Positions 7,328 to 15,839 of a stretch of 64,000 bases of DNA are shown here, piece after piece. The stretch is taken from NCBI GenBank assembly GCA_002354055.1, contig DEKW01000021.1, forward strand, positions 5,315 through 69,314. Reading direction: 5' to 3'. A program made the position numbers and the translations under genes. The first letter of the stretch is position 1, and every line of letters starts with the position of its first letter. The notes below the pieces were generated by a model. It saw nothing but the letters and a program-made list of their open reading frames with translations, was not told the DNA's origin and did no database searches. Source of the DNA: Bacteroidales bacterium UBA2712. Its GTDB lineage: Bacteria > Bacteroidota > Bacteroidia > Bacteroidales > Paludibacteraceae.

Positions 7328-8726
7328 ACTCCCGAGAGACGCCCTCTCTATCCGTGGGATAGGGTAGCGCTACGATCGAGTCTCCTATTCCCCTCATCGG
7401 CGAGAGACTGTCCGGACGAAAATCATAATACGTGTATTCCTTGTATTTATAAAACGTGTTTCGGAAGACTGCTGTGTCGGTCTCCTGCCAGTAGGTGTTG
7501 CCCTTTGCACTCGAGGCAAGGAGCGTGTCGGTCTTGAGGTAATTATGGCTGAAAATACCCTCGTAGTACTGCTCTATCGGCGTCGCGAGCACCAATTGGT
7601 TTGCCAAATAGCCTGTGATGACGGAGTTATAGAACGAAGTTACGGTCGGTTCGCTACTCTTACTGAGGTTGTCGATATAAACCGCCGCTGTGTTCTCTTT
7701 TTGCGCCGACTGAATCCGAATATTCGTGTAGCCGAAATAGGAAGCGACGGTCGAGTGCACGAAGTCCTGCTTGCCGCCGCTGCAGTATACGCAATACAGA
7801 CCGCAATTACTGATCTCTGTATTCGTCACAAGTGCGTTCACGTGCTCCAGTATCAGGCCGTACAATGTGTGGTTATGTATCTTACATCCATTCATTCGTA
7901 GGGTTGGCAACGTGCCGGTACAGGTACTGACACAACTCATACCGACGTTGCCCGAGAGCACCTCGAGGTAGTGTATATCGTAGGTCTGCGGTTGGTCGGA
8001 TTGCAGGTAGAAGCCGTTCCATCCTCCTGTGGCGTAGAGGTAGGGCACGGAGTCAAAGAGATAATCCAGTCGATCCGGACGGATCAGAACGGGTTTGTCC
8101 ATCTCTCCTTTCGCCTCGACGTCTCCTAAGGCTACGAGACTTGCGCCCTGATGCATATAGAGCCGTGCGCCTGCCTCCATCGTCATCTTTCCTCCAATGA
8201 GGATAGTATCGAAGAGAATATACGGCTTCAGCGCCGTGAAGGTATAATCGCCCGCTATCTCCGTGCGGCTACCGATCTGCCCAAGCCGGGTAGCATTCTC
8301 TGCGTACGCCTCCAGGACTACGTCCTGCGTGGCGCCAGTAGCCAAATGAAAATGCAGTCGGTCTTCAATCAAGATAGCTCCTTCTTCTGCCATCGGACCG
8401 AAATCCGTTACGCGCAGGAAGACCAGGATGCTGTCTTTTCCGAAGATCGTCAGCTCTGTCAGCCGCTCCAAAGCCGGCTCGCCGTCTATATTTGCGCGAA
8501 ACGCCTCACCATCCTCCATCCAGATCTTATCCACTACGAGGGCATTCTTGTTTGGGTTATAGACCACCAGCTGCGCCGTTGCGCTACCTTGCTCCGAGAA
8601 GAGCGTATCAAAACAGATTGTGTCCGCAGAGAACGCCAGACGCAGCGACGGATCATCGCTCACTTGGTACTCCCGGCATCCTATAAACGCCAAGATACAT
8701 ACTATGTACACGACCCACTTTTTCAT
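7287..8726 (-). CDS. Beta-helix lipoprotein of unknown function
   Basis: Surface or periplasmic lipoprotein, function not known. The signal peptide ends in a lipobox (AFIGC, Cys17). An immunoglobulin-like region (about residues 25-150) is followed by a right-handed parallel beta-helix-like region (about 180-400) with strand/turn repeats such as MNGCKIHNHTLYGLILEHVNA and TEISNCGLYCVYC. The C terminus ends with the EFIRPDAGCYQ pattern seen at the end of many Bacteroidales pectate-lyase-like repeats. No polysaccharide-lyase catalytic residues could be assigned. It is last in the rho-aroQ-receptor-porT run and shares a TAATG stop/start overlap with porT. It overlaps the 3' end of ribF by 41 nt. 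Confidence 0.82.
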   Translation of the reverse strand: MKKWVVYIVCILAFIGCREYQVSDDPSLRLAFSADTICFDTLFSEQGSATAQLVVYNPNKNALVVDKIWMEDGEAFRANIDGEPALERLTELTIFGKDSILVFLRVTDFGPMAEEGAILIEDRLHFHLATGATQDVVLEAYAENATRLGQIGSRTEIAGDYTFTALKPYILFDTILIGGKMTMEAGARLYMHQGASLVALGDVEAKGEMDKPVLIRPDRLDYLFDSVPYLYATGGWNGFYLQSDQPQTYDIHYLEVLSGNVGMSCVSTCTGTLPTLRMNGCKIHNHTLYGLILEHVNALVTNTEISNCGLYCVYCSGGKQDFVHSTVASYFGYTNIRIQSAQKENTAAVYIDNLSKSSEPTVTSFYNSVITGYLANQLVLATPIEQYYEGIFSHNYLKTDTLLASSAKGNTYWQETDTAVFRNTFYKYKEYTYYDFRPDSLSPMRGIGDSIVALPYPTDREGVSREFIRPDAGCYQYRP

Positions 8727-9463
8727 TACTCGAAATTAAAGGTCAGGCAGATACAATGGTTTGTTAATCGCGAAAGAGAGTTCGAATAGAAGGCATCTTG
8801 CGGTGACAACTCCATTCGCCCTTCGACAGGGCATAGTTGGTTTGCAAAACCGATGCGGTACGTGATCTCCGGACAGAACTTAAACCATCGGAAATAGAAG
8901 TCCACGCCGAAGCCCACTTCGCAGAAATAATCCATCATATTCAGCAGCACCGGTTTGTCCCGGTCGCGGCTCACGTTGACGCTCACTCCTCCTCCTCCGA
9001 TGACGTACGGGCGGTAGTTACCTTCACGCATGGCGCTCCATTTGAGGTACAACGGCAGGTTCACCGGCATCGCCAAGACATCAACGTTCGGTCCTGTCTT
9101 ACCCGGCGTACCCTGCACCTTGCGGCCGCTCTCGGACTTGTAGGTCAGCGTGCGGCTGGAGAACTGCATACCCGGGCAGAAACGCAAGTTGAGGTATTGG
9201 CAGAGCCTGAGGTCGGTGATGAATCCTACATGAAATCCCGGCAGCACACTGCTCACGCGAGCGTGGTAGATATCCGTCAGACCGGTCACGGGGTCCGTCA
9301 ACTCCATCTCGCTGTCGGTCACGCCGAAAGACGCGAAGTTGACGCCTAACTGAAAACCGAAGTGGAAGAGTTTATCATCCGCGTACGGTCGGTTCTGTGC
9401 CTGCTGCGCCCGCGCGCCAAGCGCGAGCATAGAGAGTATTACTATGTATATATATCGCTTCAT
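8726..9463 (-). CDS. porT: PorT-like outer-membrane beta-barrel protein (type IX secretion)
   Basis: Resembles PorT, an outer-membrane component needed for type IX secretion in Porphyromonas gingivalis. The length (245 residues), a signal peptide ending ALGARAQ, the DKLFHFGFQLGVNFASFG start of the mature barrel, alternating amphipathic strands and the C-terminal aromatic (LTFNFE) all fit. It has TAATG overlaps with both neighbours. A secreted C10 protease with a type IX-like C-terminal domain is encoded 6 kb away, which agrees with this call. A generic OmpA-like barrel is the alternative; the assignment rests on sequence pattern only. Confidence 0.65.
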   Translation of the reverse strand: MKRYIYIVILSMLALGARAQQAQNRPYADDKLFHFGFQLGVNFASFGVTDSEMELTDPVTGLTDIYHARVSSVLPGFHVGFITDLRLCQYLNLRFCPGMQFSSRTLTYKSESGRKVQGTPGKTGPNVDVLAMPVNLPLYLKWSAMREGNYRPYVIGGGGVSVNVSRDRDKPVLLNMMDYFCEVGFGVDFYFRWFKFCPEITYRIGFANQLCPVEGRMELSPQDAFYSNSLSRLTNHCICLTFNFE

Positions 9464-12051
9464 TAGTAGTCGCCTCCGCTATTTCCGCTATCGTCGAAAT
9501 CATCGCTTCCGCCGTTCATCTCGCTATTATCGGGTCTACGACGTTTGCCGTTCTGGTTACCGAAGTTATAGGTGATGGTGAAACTGATGGTACGGCTGTG
9601 CCATCTGTTCTCGCTGAACTGCCAGAAACCGTCTCCCCAAGTGCTGTTTCTTCTCGCACGGCTGTCCAGGAGGTCCCGCACATTGAGCGCGAGTGCCAGC
9701 TGCTTGTTGAGGAAGGTGTGTCTCAGACCCAGGTCGATCGAGTAGCTGTGGCTCGTCGTACCTTGTGCCACTACGCGCGGCGAGCGGTAGTTGGCGGATA
9801 TTTGGCCGCTGAAATTCTTCGTAAAGAGGAACTGCGCGTTGAGGCGAACCGAGCCCGCGAAGATGTTTTGTCCCGGCAGGTTGATCGGAATCTCTTTGCC
9901 TTGATGTAGGATGGTCTGGTTGACCGCAGAGACATTATTCCAGTAGAAATTGGCAGATGTAGTCAGTTGCAGCAGTTCGCCGAAAAGGCGGTTCTTAGCA
10001 ACGACCTCAACACCTAACTCCTGCCGTGTGGAGATATTGAAATAGGTGTTCTTCATCACCCCTTTGCTTGGGTCCGAAGGATCGTCGTAATCCATATATT
10101 TGACGTTCTGCACAGCGCCCTCGCGGTATTTCCAGAAGACGCCCGCTGAGAGCGTGTGACGCTCCCAGGTCTTGAGGTAGTTGAGCTCCAAGTTATTGCT
10201 ATACGCCGGCAACAAGTCCACGTTACCGTAACTGATATTCGTACTATCTGAGAAGTCCATGCGCGGGTTAATCTGGTGTCCGCGTGGGCGATTCACACGC
10301 CGTGTGTAGTTGAGTTGCAGCTCATGGCCGTTCCCGAAATCATAACTGATATACGCGCTTGGGAAGATCTGGAAATACGCTGTGTCGCGTTTGTTGGGAA
10401 TCGATGCGTACGAGTCCTGTATGGCGCCGGTGTTGTCCTTGTAGAACGACTCCAGATGTCGCATATAATACTCTCCACGGAGCCCTACCTGAATGGATAA
10501 CTTGTCCCAGAACCGGTTGCCGTACGTGATATACAAGGCATGGTTCTGCGTCAGACTGTTGAAATCCGTGTAATACGGGTATAACTCTTTCTCGCCGCCG
10601 TCAATCTTATTGAACGCGTTGCCGTTGCTGTTTCCCCATGAACGAGTATAGTCGTAACCCGCCTCCAGGCGGCTCTGTTGCGTCGGTTTCCACTCGTAGT
10701 CCGCCTTCACTTCGATGCTCTGGTCGGTACTCAGACTATTCTGCGTCTGGTATGTAGTGTCCAACAGTTCGATCTGCGTGTAGTCGGTGAACATATTAAA
10801 ACCGAAGTTATTATACGTCCCGCTGACGTAGAGCTTGTGGTTGTCAAGTTCGAAGGTGTAGTCGAGAGTTGCGTTACCGCCCGGATGCGAACCCGAACCG
10901 GCTTGGTCTCTTGTGAAGTCTCGCATTACCGTACCGTCCGGAAGGGTCAGGAGGTACGTACGATGGTTGGTGTTACTCATCTTAAAGACCTTCGGATCGC
11001 TCACCATGCCGAATCCCGACACGCCGAGCGTGTGTCCTTCCGCCAGACGGAAGTTCAAGCCCGCGCGAGCGAAGAGTCCGCCGCCGCGATGGGTCTGAGT
11101 ACCTTCCTGCGTCAAGTGGCTCTGAATCAAACTGCTGTCTAACACTTGCGCTCCCGTACCCGAGAGGTTATAACGGTCCGTCACGCTTCCTCCGTTACTG
11201 ATGTGATAGCGGTAGCCGACGTTGAAATAACCGTCCACAGGCCCTGCGTTGAAGTTGATATTAAAGCCCACGTTACCTCCCGGAGGGGTTGTCCAGGGTT
11301 TGGAGAGAGCATAGTTGATTCCCGCTTGCACGGAACCGTAGTAGCCCGCTGCGCGGTCTTTCTTCATGACGAGGTTGATGATACCGGATGTGCCTTCGGG
11401 AGAGAATTTCGCCGAAGGGTTGGTAATGATCTCTATCTTCTCGATGGTGCCGGCAGGCATCTGCTGCAGTACCTGACCGCGGTTCTCGGAGTTGAGGCCC
11501 GCAGGCTTGCCGTTGATCCAGATCTCTACATCTTCGCTGTTTCGCAAACTGATGGTTCCTTCCTGATCAACATCGACGGAAGGGATGTTCTCCAAGACGT
11601 CCGTGACAGACGCACCTGCCGAAGCGATGTTCTGATCGACGGTGAAGACCTTCTTGTCGAGTTCAAAGCGCATAGAGCTGCCTTGTCCTACGACCTCGAC
11701 ATCTTGCAGGACTTGGCTGTCTTCCTGGAGCGATATACGTCCCACGTTCAGCGGCTTGCCGGCTACCGTAATCTCCTTGCGGCTCTCCTTATAGCCCATG
11801 AACGAAACAACCAGCACGTATTTGCCGTCCTTGACCTCGATGGCGAAGTTTCCCTTCTCGTCGGTGACGGTTCCGGTGACGAGTTCTGCGGGCTGACCGC
11901 TGACGGCAGAGGGCTTCTCGACGCTGACGTTCGCGAAGTCCACCGGCTGCTTGGTGCCGAAATCAATCACTCTACCGGTTACCTGTGCGCCGAGGGCGAC
12001 ATTAGCAACCAGCAAGAGACAAAATATGTTCCACAGCTTCTTTATATCCAT
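9463..12051 (-). CDS. TonB-receptor-type outer-membrane protein with carboxypeptidase-like N domain
   Basis: 862 residues. A signal peptide (to about residue 21, ending ALGA) is followed by a CarboxypepD_reg-like beta-sandwich (GRVIDFGTKQPVDFANVSV to about 105), a plug domain (VTDVLENIPSVDVDQEGTI, residues about 148-230, with IEIITNPSAKFSPEGTSGI) and a long C-terminal barrel of the OMP_b-brl_3 type. It ends in a low-complexity Asp/Ser/Gly tail. This subgroup often lacks a partner SusD, and none is present here. The substrate is unknown. Its ATG lies 50 nt inside the upstream aroQ, so translation is probably coupled. Confidence 0.9.
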   Translation of the reverse strand: MDIKKLWNIFCLLLVANVALGAQVTGRVIDFGTKQPVDFANVSVEKPSAVSGQPAELVTGTVTDEKGNFAIEVKDGKYVLVVSFMGYKESRKEITVAGKPLNVGRISLQEDSQVLQDVEVVGQGSSMRFELDKKVFTVDQNIASAGASVTDVLENIPSVDVDQEGTISLRNSEDVEIWINGKPAGLNSENRGQVLQQMPAGTIEKIEIITNPSAKFSPEGTSGIINLVMKKDRAAGYYGSVQAGINYALSKPWTTPPGGNVGFNINFNAGPVDGYFNVGYRYHISNGGSVTDRYNLSGTGAQVLDSSLIQSHLTQEGTQTHRGGGLFARAGLNFRLAEGHTLGVSGFGMVSDPKVFKMSNTNHRTYLLTLPDGTVMRDFTRDQAGSGSHPGGNATLDYTFELDNHKLYVSGTYNNFGFNMFTDYTQIELLDTTYQTQNSLSTDQSIEVKADYEWKPTQQSRLEAGYDYTRSWGNSNGNAFNKIDGGEKELYPYYTDFNSLTQNHALYITYGNRFWDKLSIQVGLRGEYYMRHLESFYKDNTGAIQDSYASIPNKRDTAYFQIFPSAYISYDFGNGHELQLNYTRRVNRPRGHQINPRMDFSDSTNISYGNVDLLPAYSNNLELNYLKTWERHTLSAGVFWKYREGAVQNVKYMDYDDPSDPSKGVMKNTYFNISTRQELGVEVVAKNRLFGELLQLTTSANFYWNNVSAVNQTILHQGKEIPINLPGQNIFAGSVRLNAQFLFTKNFSGQISANYRSPRVVAQGTTSHSYSIDLGLRHTFLNKQLALALNVRDLLDSRARRNSTWGDGFWQFSENRWHSRTISFTITYNFGNQNGKRRRPDNSEMNGGSDDFDDSGNSGGDY

Positions 12052-12451
12052 CTGTACCGTGCCCTATTACCGTGTGGGCGCACACGTCTGCGAGTAGGTC
12101 TATATTTCTAAAAGGTTCGCGCGCATGCGTATCGCTTATATGCACCTCAACGACCGGCACCTCGCTCTCTTCGACCGCATCGCGGAGCGCCACGGACGTG
12201 TGGCTGTAGCCTCCTGCGTTGAGGACGATGCCGGCATATTGGTCATTGGATATTTGACCTTTGTCATTTGCCTCTTGAATCCAGTCGATCAGGTCGCCTT
12301 CGTGGTTGGATTGCTTATAGACGAAATGCACGTCGAGCCAATTTCGCTGGATCTCCAACAAAATCTGTGCCATGCTTTTTGAACCATATACCTCCGGTTT
12401 TCTAAGGCCTAAGCGGTTCAAGTTCGGTCCGTTGAGAATGAGAATCTTCAT
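12002..12451 (-). CDS. aroQ: Type II 3-dehydroquinate dehydratase
   Basis: Third step of the shikimate pathway, 3-dehydroquinate to 3-dehydroshikimate. The motifs LNGPNLNRLGLRKPEVYGS (with the catalytic loop Arg/Tyr), NAGGYSHTSVALRDA and HISDTHAREPFR are intact. The length, 149 residues, is at the family norm. At about residues 59-71 the loop after LIDWIQEA is extended by a stretch (NDKGQISNDQY) written by AATGAC/CAAAT words like those of the intergenic arrays. The first 4 nt overlap the rho stop and the last 50 nt overlap the receptor gene. Confidence 0.95.
   Translation of the reverse strand: MKILILNGPNLNRLGLRKPEVYGSKSMAQILLEIQRNWLDVHFVYKQSNHEGDLIDWIQEANDKGQISNDQYAGIVLNAGGYSHTSVALRDAVEESEVPVVEVHISDTHAREPFRNIDLLADVCAHTVIGHGTDGYKEAVEHILSLAGC
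12239..12275. repeat. Word array inside aroQ
   Basis: In the coding direction it reads AAATGACAAAGGTCAAATATCC and onward, with imperfect AATGAC/TCAAAT/CAATGAC words. It is in frame and extends a surface loop of AroQ. The AATGACC-type words match the array at 3342-3403. Confidence 0.55.
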
Positions 12452-14211
12452 CGTGCTCCGTTAACGGCTAAGAGGAACTCTTCGTTATCCTCCGTGCGCT
12501 CCATATAACTCTTGAGCTTCTCCATGGCTTCCTGGCCGGACATGTCGGAGAGCATCTTACGGATCTGCCACATACGGCTCAGTACATCCGGCGGCAACAA
12601 CAAGTCGTCGCGGCGTGTGCTTGAAGCAGGAATATCTACGGCAGGGAAGATGCGACGGTTCGCGAGTTTGCGATCCAGCTGCAGCTCCATGTTTCCGGTG
12701 CCCTTAAACTCCTCGAAGATTAGGTCGTCCATCTTGCTTCCCGTCTCGGTGAGGGCAGTAGCGATGATGGTCAGCGAACCTCCGTTCTCGATGTTCCGTG
12801 CTGCACCGAAGAAGCGTTTGGGTTTGTGCAGCGCTTGTGCCTCGACACCACCGGAAAGCACTTTTCCTGAAGAAGGAGCGACGGTGTTGTACGCACGTGC
12901 CAGACGGGTGATTGAGTCGAGCAGGATTACTACGTCGTGTCCGCTCTCCACGAGACGTTTGGCTTTCTCATGCACGATATTCGCTACGCGAACGTGGTTA
13001 TCCGCCGGCTCATCGAAGGTCGAAGCGATGACCTCTGCGTTCACGCTGCGTTGCATGTCGGTCACCTCCTCCGGACGCTCGTCGATGAGCAGCACAATCA
13101 TATATACCTCGGGGTTGTTATTGAGGATAGCGTTTGCCAACTCCTTGAGGAGCACCGTCTTACCGGTCTTCGGCTGCGCTACGATCAGACCGCGCTGACC
13201 CTTTCCGATCGGCGAGAAGAGGTCGATCATACGTACGGAGAGCGAGTCGTGGTTGTTGCCCACGCAGAGTTTGAATTTCTCATCCGGGAAGAGTGGGGTG
13301 AGGTTCTCAAACGCCACCCGTTTCTTTGCCAACTCCGGTGCCAGACCATTGATACGGATCACTTTGTCCATCGGGAAGAACTTATCCGGCTGCGGGTTGA
13401 CGCGGATGGTACACTCGACAGTGTCACCAGGCTTCAGACCATACTGACGCACCTGATCTTTGCTCACATAAACGTCATCCGGGCTCGGCAGGTAATTGTA
13501 GTCCGCCGAACGCAGGAATCCATAGCCGTCCGGTGCGCACTCTAAGGTTCCCATCGCAATCACATGTTCACCCAGATCCGGCAGCTTGCGCTCCTCTTTG
13601 ACCGGTTCTGTCTGGGGCTCTTTCTTCGGCTCATTGGCTTTTGGGGCTTCCTGTTTGGAATCTTCGGCTTTTGGAGTTTCCTGTTTGGAATCTTCGGCTT
13701 TGGGGGCTTCCTGTTTTGGATCCTTGGCTTTTGGTGCCTCATCCACTACTTTCTTTGGTCGTCCGCGTTTTTTCTTCGGAACCTCTTCTTTGGGTGCTTC
13801 TACCTTTGGTTCCTCGGTTTTGGGCGCTTCAACTATGGGGGCCTCTTGCACCGCTTTTACGGTTTTGTTGGGCTTGTGGTTGTTGGCCTCAATCTGCTCC
13901 TGCATCTGTGCCATCTGTTCCTTCTCGGTACCGACGGTTGCTACATGATCGTTCTTGGCCTTCACCTCTACTTTCTGCGCAGCAGCTTTCACGCCGCGCT
14001 TGCGCTCACGCTTATTCGGAGTTCCCGTAGCGGCACGCGCTTCTTCTTTGGCCTGTACTACGGCGGCACGTTGGTCCGCCTGTGCATCTAAAATAGCGTA
14101 ACTGATCTCACGCACGGACTGGCTGCGGCGAGGGTTCAGACCCATGCTCACAGCTATCTCACGCACTTCATCGATTGACATACGCTCGAGTTTCTGTAAT
14201 TCGTATTGCAT
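12448..14211 (-). CDS. rho: Transcription termination factor Rho with N-terminal insert
   Basis: Hexameric RNA helicase for factor-dependent termination. The Rho_N helical start (LERMSIDEVREIAVSMGL) is at residues 8-25, then comes a low-complexity Lys/Glu/Pro/Ala insert (about 55-215) with an AT-hook-like KKKRGRPKK near 146 and four exact-length 10-residue repeats (158-197). The RNA-binding cold-shock domain (YGFLRSADYNYLPSPDDVYVS) starts near 232, and the ATPase core follows with P-loop QPKTGKT near 346. The 587 residues compare with ~419 in E. coli; long inserts are usual in Bacteroidota Rho. It heads a five-gene minus-strand run and has its own promoter with an ~85-nt leader. Confidence 0.95.
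   Translation of the reverse strand: MQYELQKLERMSIDEVREIAVSMGLNPRRSQSVREISYAILDAQADQRAAVVQAKEEARAATGTPNKRERKRGVKAAAQKVEVKAKNDHVATVGTEKEQMAQMQEQIEANNHKPNKTVKAVQEAPIVEAPKTEEPKVEAPKEEVPKKKRGRPKKVVDEAPKAKDPKQEAPKAEDSKQETPKAEDSKQEAPKANEPKKEPQTEPVKEERKLPDLGEHVIAMGTLECAPDGYGFLRSADYNYLPSPDDVYVSKDQVRQYGLKPGDTVECTIRVNPQPDKFFPMDKVIRINGLAPELAKKRVAFENLTPLFPDEKFKLCVGNNHDSLSVRMIDLFSPIGKGQRGLIVAQPKTGKTVLLKELANAILNNNPEVYMIVLLIDERPEEVTDMQRSVNAEVIASTFDEPADNHVRVANIVHEKAKRLVESGHDVVILLDSITRLARAYNTVAPSSGKVLSGGVEAQALHKPKRFFGAARNIENGGSLTIIATALTETGSKMDDLIFEEFKGTGNMELQLDRKLANRRIFPAVDIPASSTRRDDLLLPPDVLSRMWQIRKMLSDMSGQEAMEKLKSYMERTEDNEEFLLAVNGAR
13621..13740. repeat. Four 30-bp tandem repeats in rho
   Basis: Four contiguous 30-bp units with no length variation encode 10-residue repeats of the form EAPKAEDSKQ in the disordered insert of Rho. 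The two middle units are nearly identical; the outer ones have diverged. Confidence 0.9.
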
Positions 14212-14301
14212 AAATAAGATAAAATAACTTCAAAGGAAGTAAAATAAAATTTTTTTGTAGGAAAAATCTGAGAAAGTAGACCTCTTTTCTCAAATCCGGC
14301 G

Positions 14302-14332
14302 CAAAGGTAGTAAAAAAAAATGACATACGCAA
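14302..14332 (-). promoter_or_regulatory. rho promoter
   Basis: -33 TTG at 14332-14330, 20-nt spacer, -7 TACCTTTG at 14309-14302 on the minus strand. It leaves a leader of about 85 nt before the rho ATG at 14211. Confidence 0.8.
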
Positions 14333-14370
14333 GAAAAAAAGAAAAAAAATCGTTCTACTATTCCAAATAT

Positions 14371-14401
14371 TTGCGTAAATGCAATTTTTGTTGTATCTTT
14401 G
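14371..14401 (+). promoter_or_regulatory. M20 dipeptidase operon promoter
   Basis: -33 TTG at 14371-14373 (inside the near-palindrome TTGCGTAAATGCAA), 20-nt spacer, -7 TATCTTTG at 14394-14401. The ATG at 14419 is about 13 nt after the expected start of transcription. Confidence 0.8.
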
Positions 14402-14418
14402 CACAAAATTTTAGATCT

Positions 14419-15816
14419 ATGACCATTCAGGAATACATAGCGGCTCATCGAGAGCGATTTATAGAAGAGTGGGGAAGCCTCATCCGAATTCCTTCCGTTA
14501 GTTGTCAAGCCGAACACAAAGCGGATATGCAGCGTTGCGCGGAGAAGTGGAAAGAGTTGTTGCTGCAGGCCGGTTGTCAAAAGGCAGAAGTCCTTCCGTC
14601 CAGCGGCAATCCCTTTGTTTACGCGGAGTATAAAATCGATTGCTCAGGAAAGGCTGCCGAGGGGCGTGAGGGAGCAAGCGCTCCTACCGTACTGGTTTAT
14701 GCGCATTATGACGTCATGCCTGTGGAGCCTGCGGAACAATGGAAGTCGGATCCGTGGGAGCCGTGTGTGCGTGACGGACGGCTATATGCCCGCGGAGCGG
14801 ATGATGACAAGGGGCAGGCGATGATTCAGGCAAAGGCATTTGAGTATCTGGTCCAGAGCGGTCAGATGGGGTGTAACGTCAAGTTTATTTTTGAGGGCGA
14901 AGAAGAAATCGGTTCGCCGTCGTTAGAGGCCTTTTTAGAGGAACATAAGGAGTTGCTGAAAGCAGATATCATCTTGGTTTCCGACACTTCGATGATCGGC
15001 AAAGAGACGCCTTCTATAACGACGGGTCTGCGTGGCCTGGCGTACTGGCAGATAGAGGTGGACGGCCCGAATAGAGACCTGCATTCCGGTCATTTCGGCG
15101 GTGCTGTCAAGAACCCTATTAATGCTCTCTGCGAGATGCTGTCGAAAGTGGTGGACGAGAATGGAAAGATCACCATTCCGGGCTTCTACGACGACGTGCT
15201 GCCGATTCCCGAAGAAGAGCGTGCGATGATTGCTCAGATACCTTTTGACCAGAAGAAATACAACGCTTCTATCGGCGTGGATGAGGTCTTCGGCGAAGCC
15301 GGTTATTCGACGCTTGAGCGCAATAGTTGCCGTCCGTCGTTTGATATCTGCGGCATCTGGGGCGGTTATACGGGTGAGGGCTCCAAGACTGTGTTGCCGA
15401 GTAAGGCGTTTGCGAAAGTATCCTGCCGTCTTGTGGCTAATCAGGACCACGAGAAGATCTCCCGCGCGTTCGTGCAATATATGGAGTCGCTTGCGCCGAA
15501 GAGTGTGCGGATCAAGGTTACGCCTATGCATGGCGGTCAAGGTTATGTCTGTCCGATAGATATCCCTGCTTATAAAGCGGCGGAGAAGGGCTTTGAGAAA
15601 GCGTTCGGCGTCCGTCCGTTGGCTGCTCGCCGCGGCGGATCAATCCCTATTATTGCTGCTTTTGAGCAGATTCTCGGTTGTAAGACCATCCTCATGGGCT
15701 TTGGCTTGGAGCAGAATGCGATTCATTCTCCAAACGAGAGTATGGATTTAGAGGTCTGGGAGAAGGGAATTATTGCCGTTTCGGAGTTCTACAAGAATTA
15801 TAGCGAACATCATTAA
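14419..15816 (+). CDS. M20 family dipeptidase
   Basis: Zinc-dependent cytosolic dipeptidase. Metal-site motifs: VYAHYDVMPV (His) near residue 95, GADDDKG (Asp) near 127, and EGEEEIGS (catalytic Glu, ligand Glu) near 161. The dimerisation lid domain follows GLRGLAYW near 210, and the last ligand His is in NAIHSPNES near 440. The length is 465 residues. I chose the ATG at 14419 because it gives the family start MTIQEYIAAHRERF and lies downstream of the promoter; the open frame upstream would cross the promoter. It is first in a plus-strand set with C10 protease, patB and DUF2520. Confidence 0.92.
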   Translation: MTIQEYIAAHRERFIEEWGSLIRIPSVSCQAEHKADMQRCAEKWKELLLQAGCQKAEVLPSSGNPFVYAEYKIDCSGKAAEGREGASAPTVLVYAHYDVMPVEPAEQWKSDPWEPCVRDGRLYARGADDDKGQAMIQAKAFEYLVQSGQMGCNVKFIFEGEEEIGSPSLEAFLEEHKELLKADIILVSDTSMIGKETPSITTGLRGLAYWQIEVDGPNRDLHSGHFGGAVKNPINALCEMLSKVVDENGKITIPGFYDDVLPIPEEERAMIAQIPFDQKKYNASIGVDEVFGEAGYSTLERNSCRPSFDICGIWGGYTGEGSKTVLPSKAFAKVSCRLVANQDHEKISRAFVQYMESLAPKSVRIKVTPMHGGQGYVCPIDIPAYKAAEKGFEKAFGVRPLAARRGGSIPIIAAFEQILGCKTILMGFGLEQNAIHSPNESMDLEVWEKGIIAVSEFYKNYSEHH

Positions 15817-15839
15817 TAACCATATAATATTCATTATTC

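Noticed and set aside
13621..13740. A CRISPR or mobile repeat in rho
   Set aside because: The units are contiguous, in frame and encode 10-residue protein repeats.
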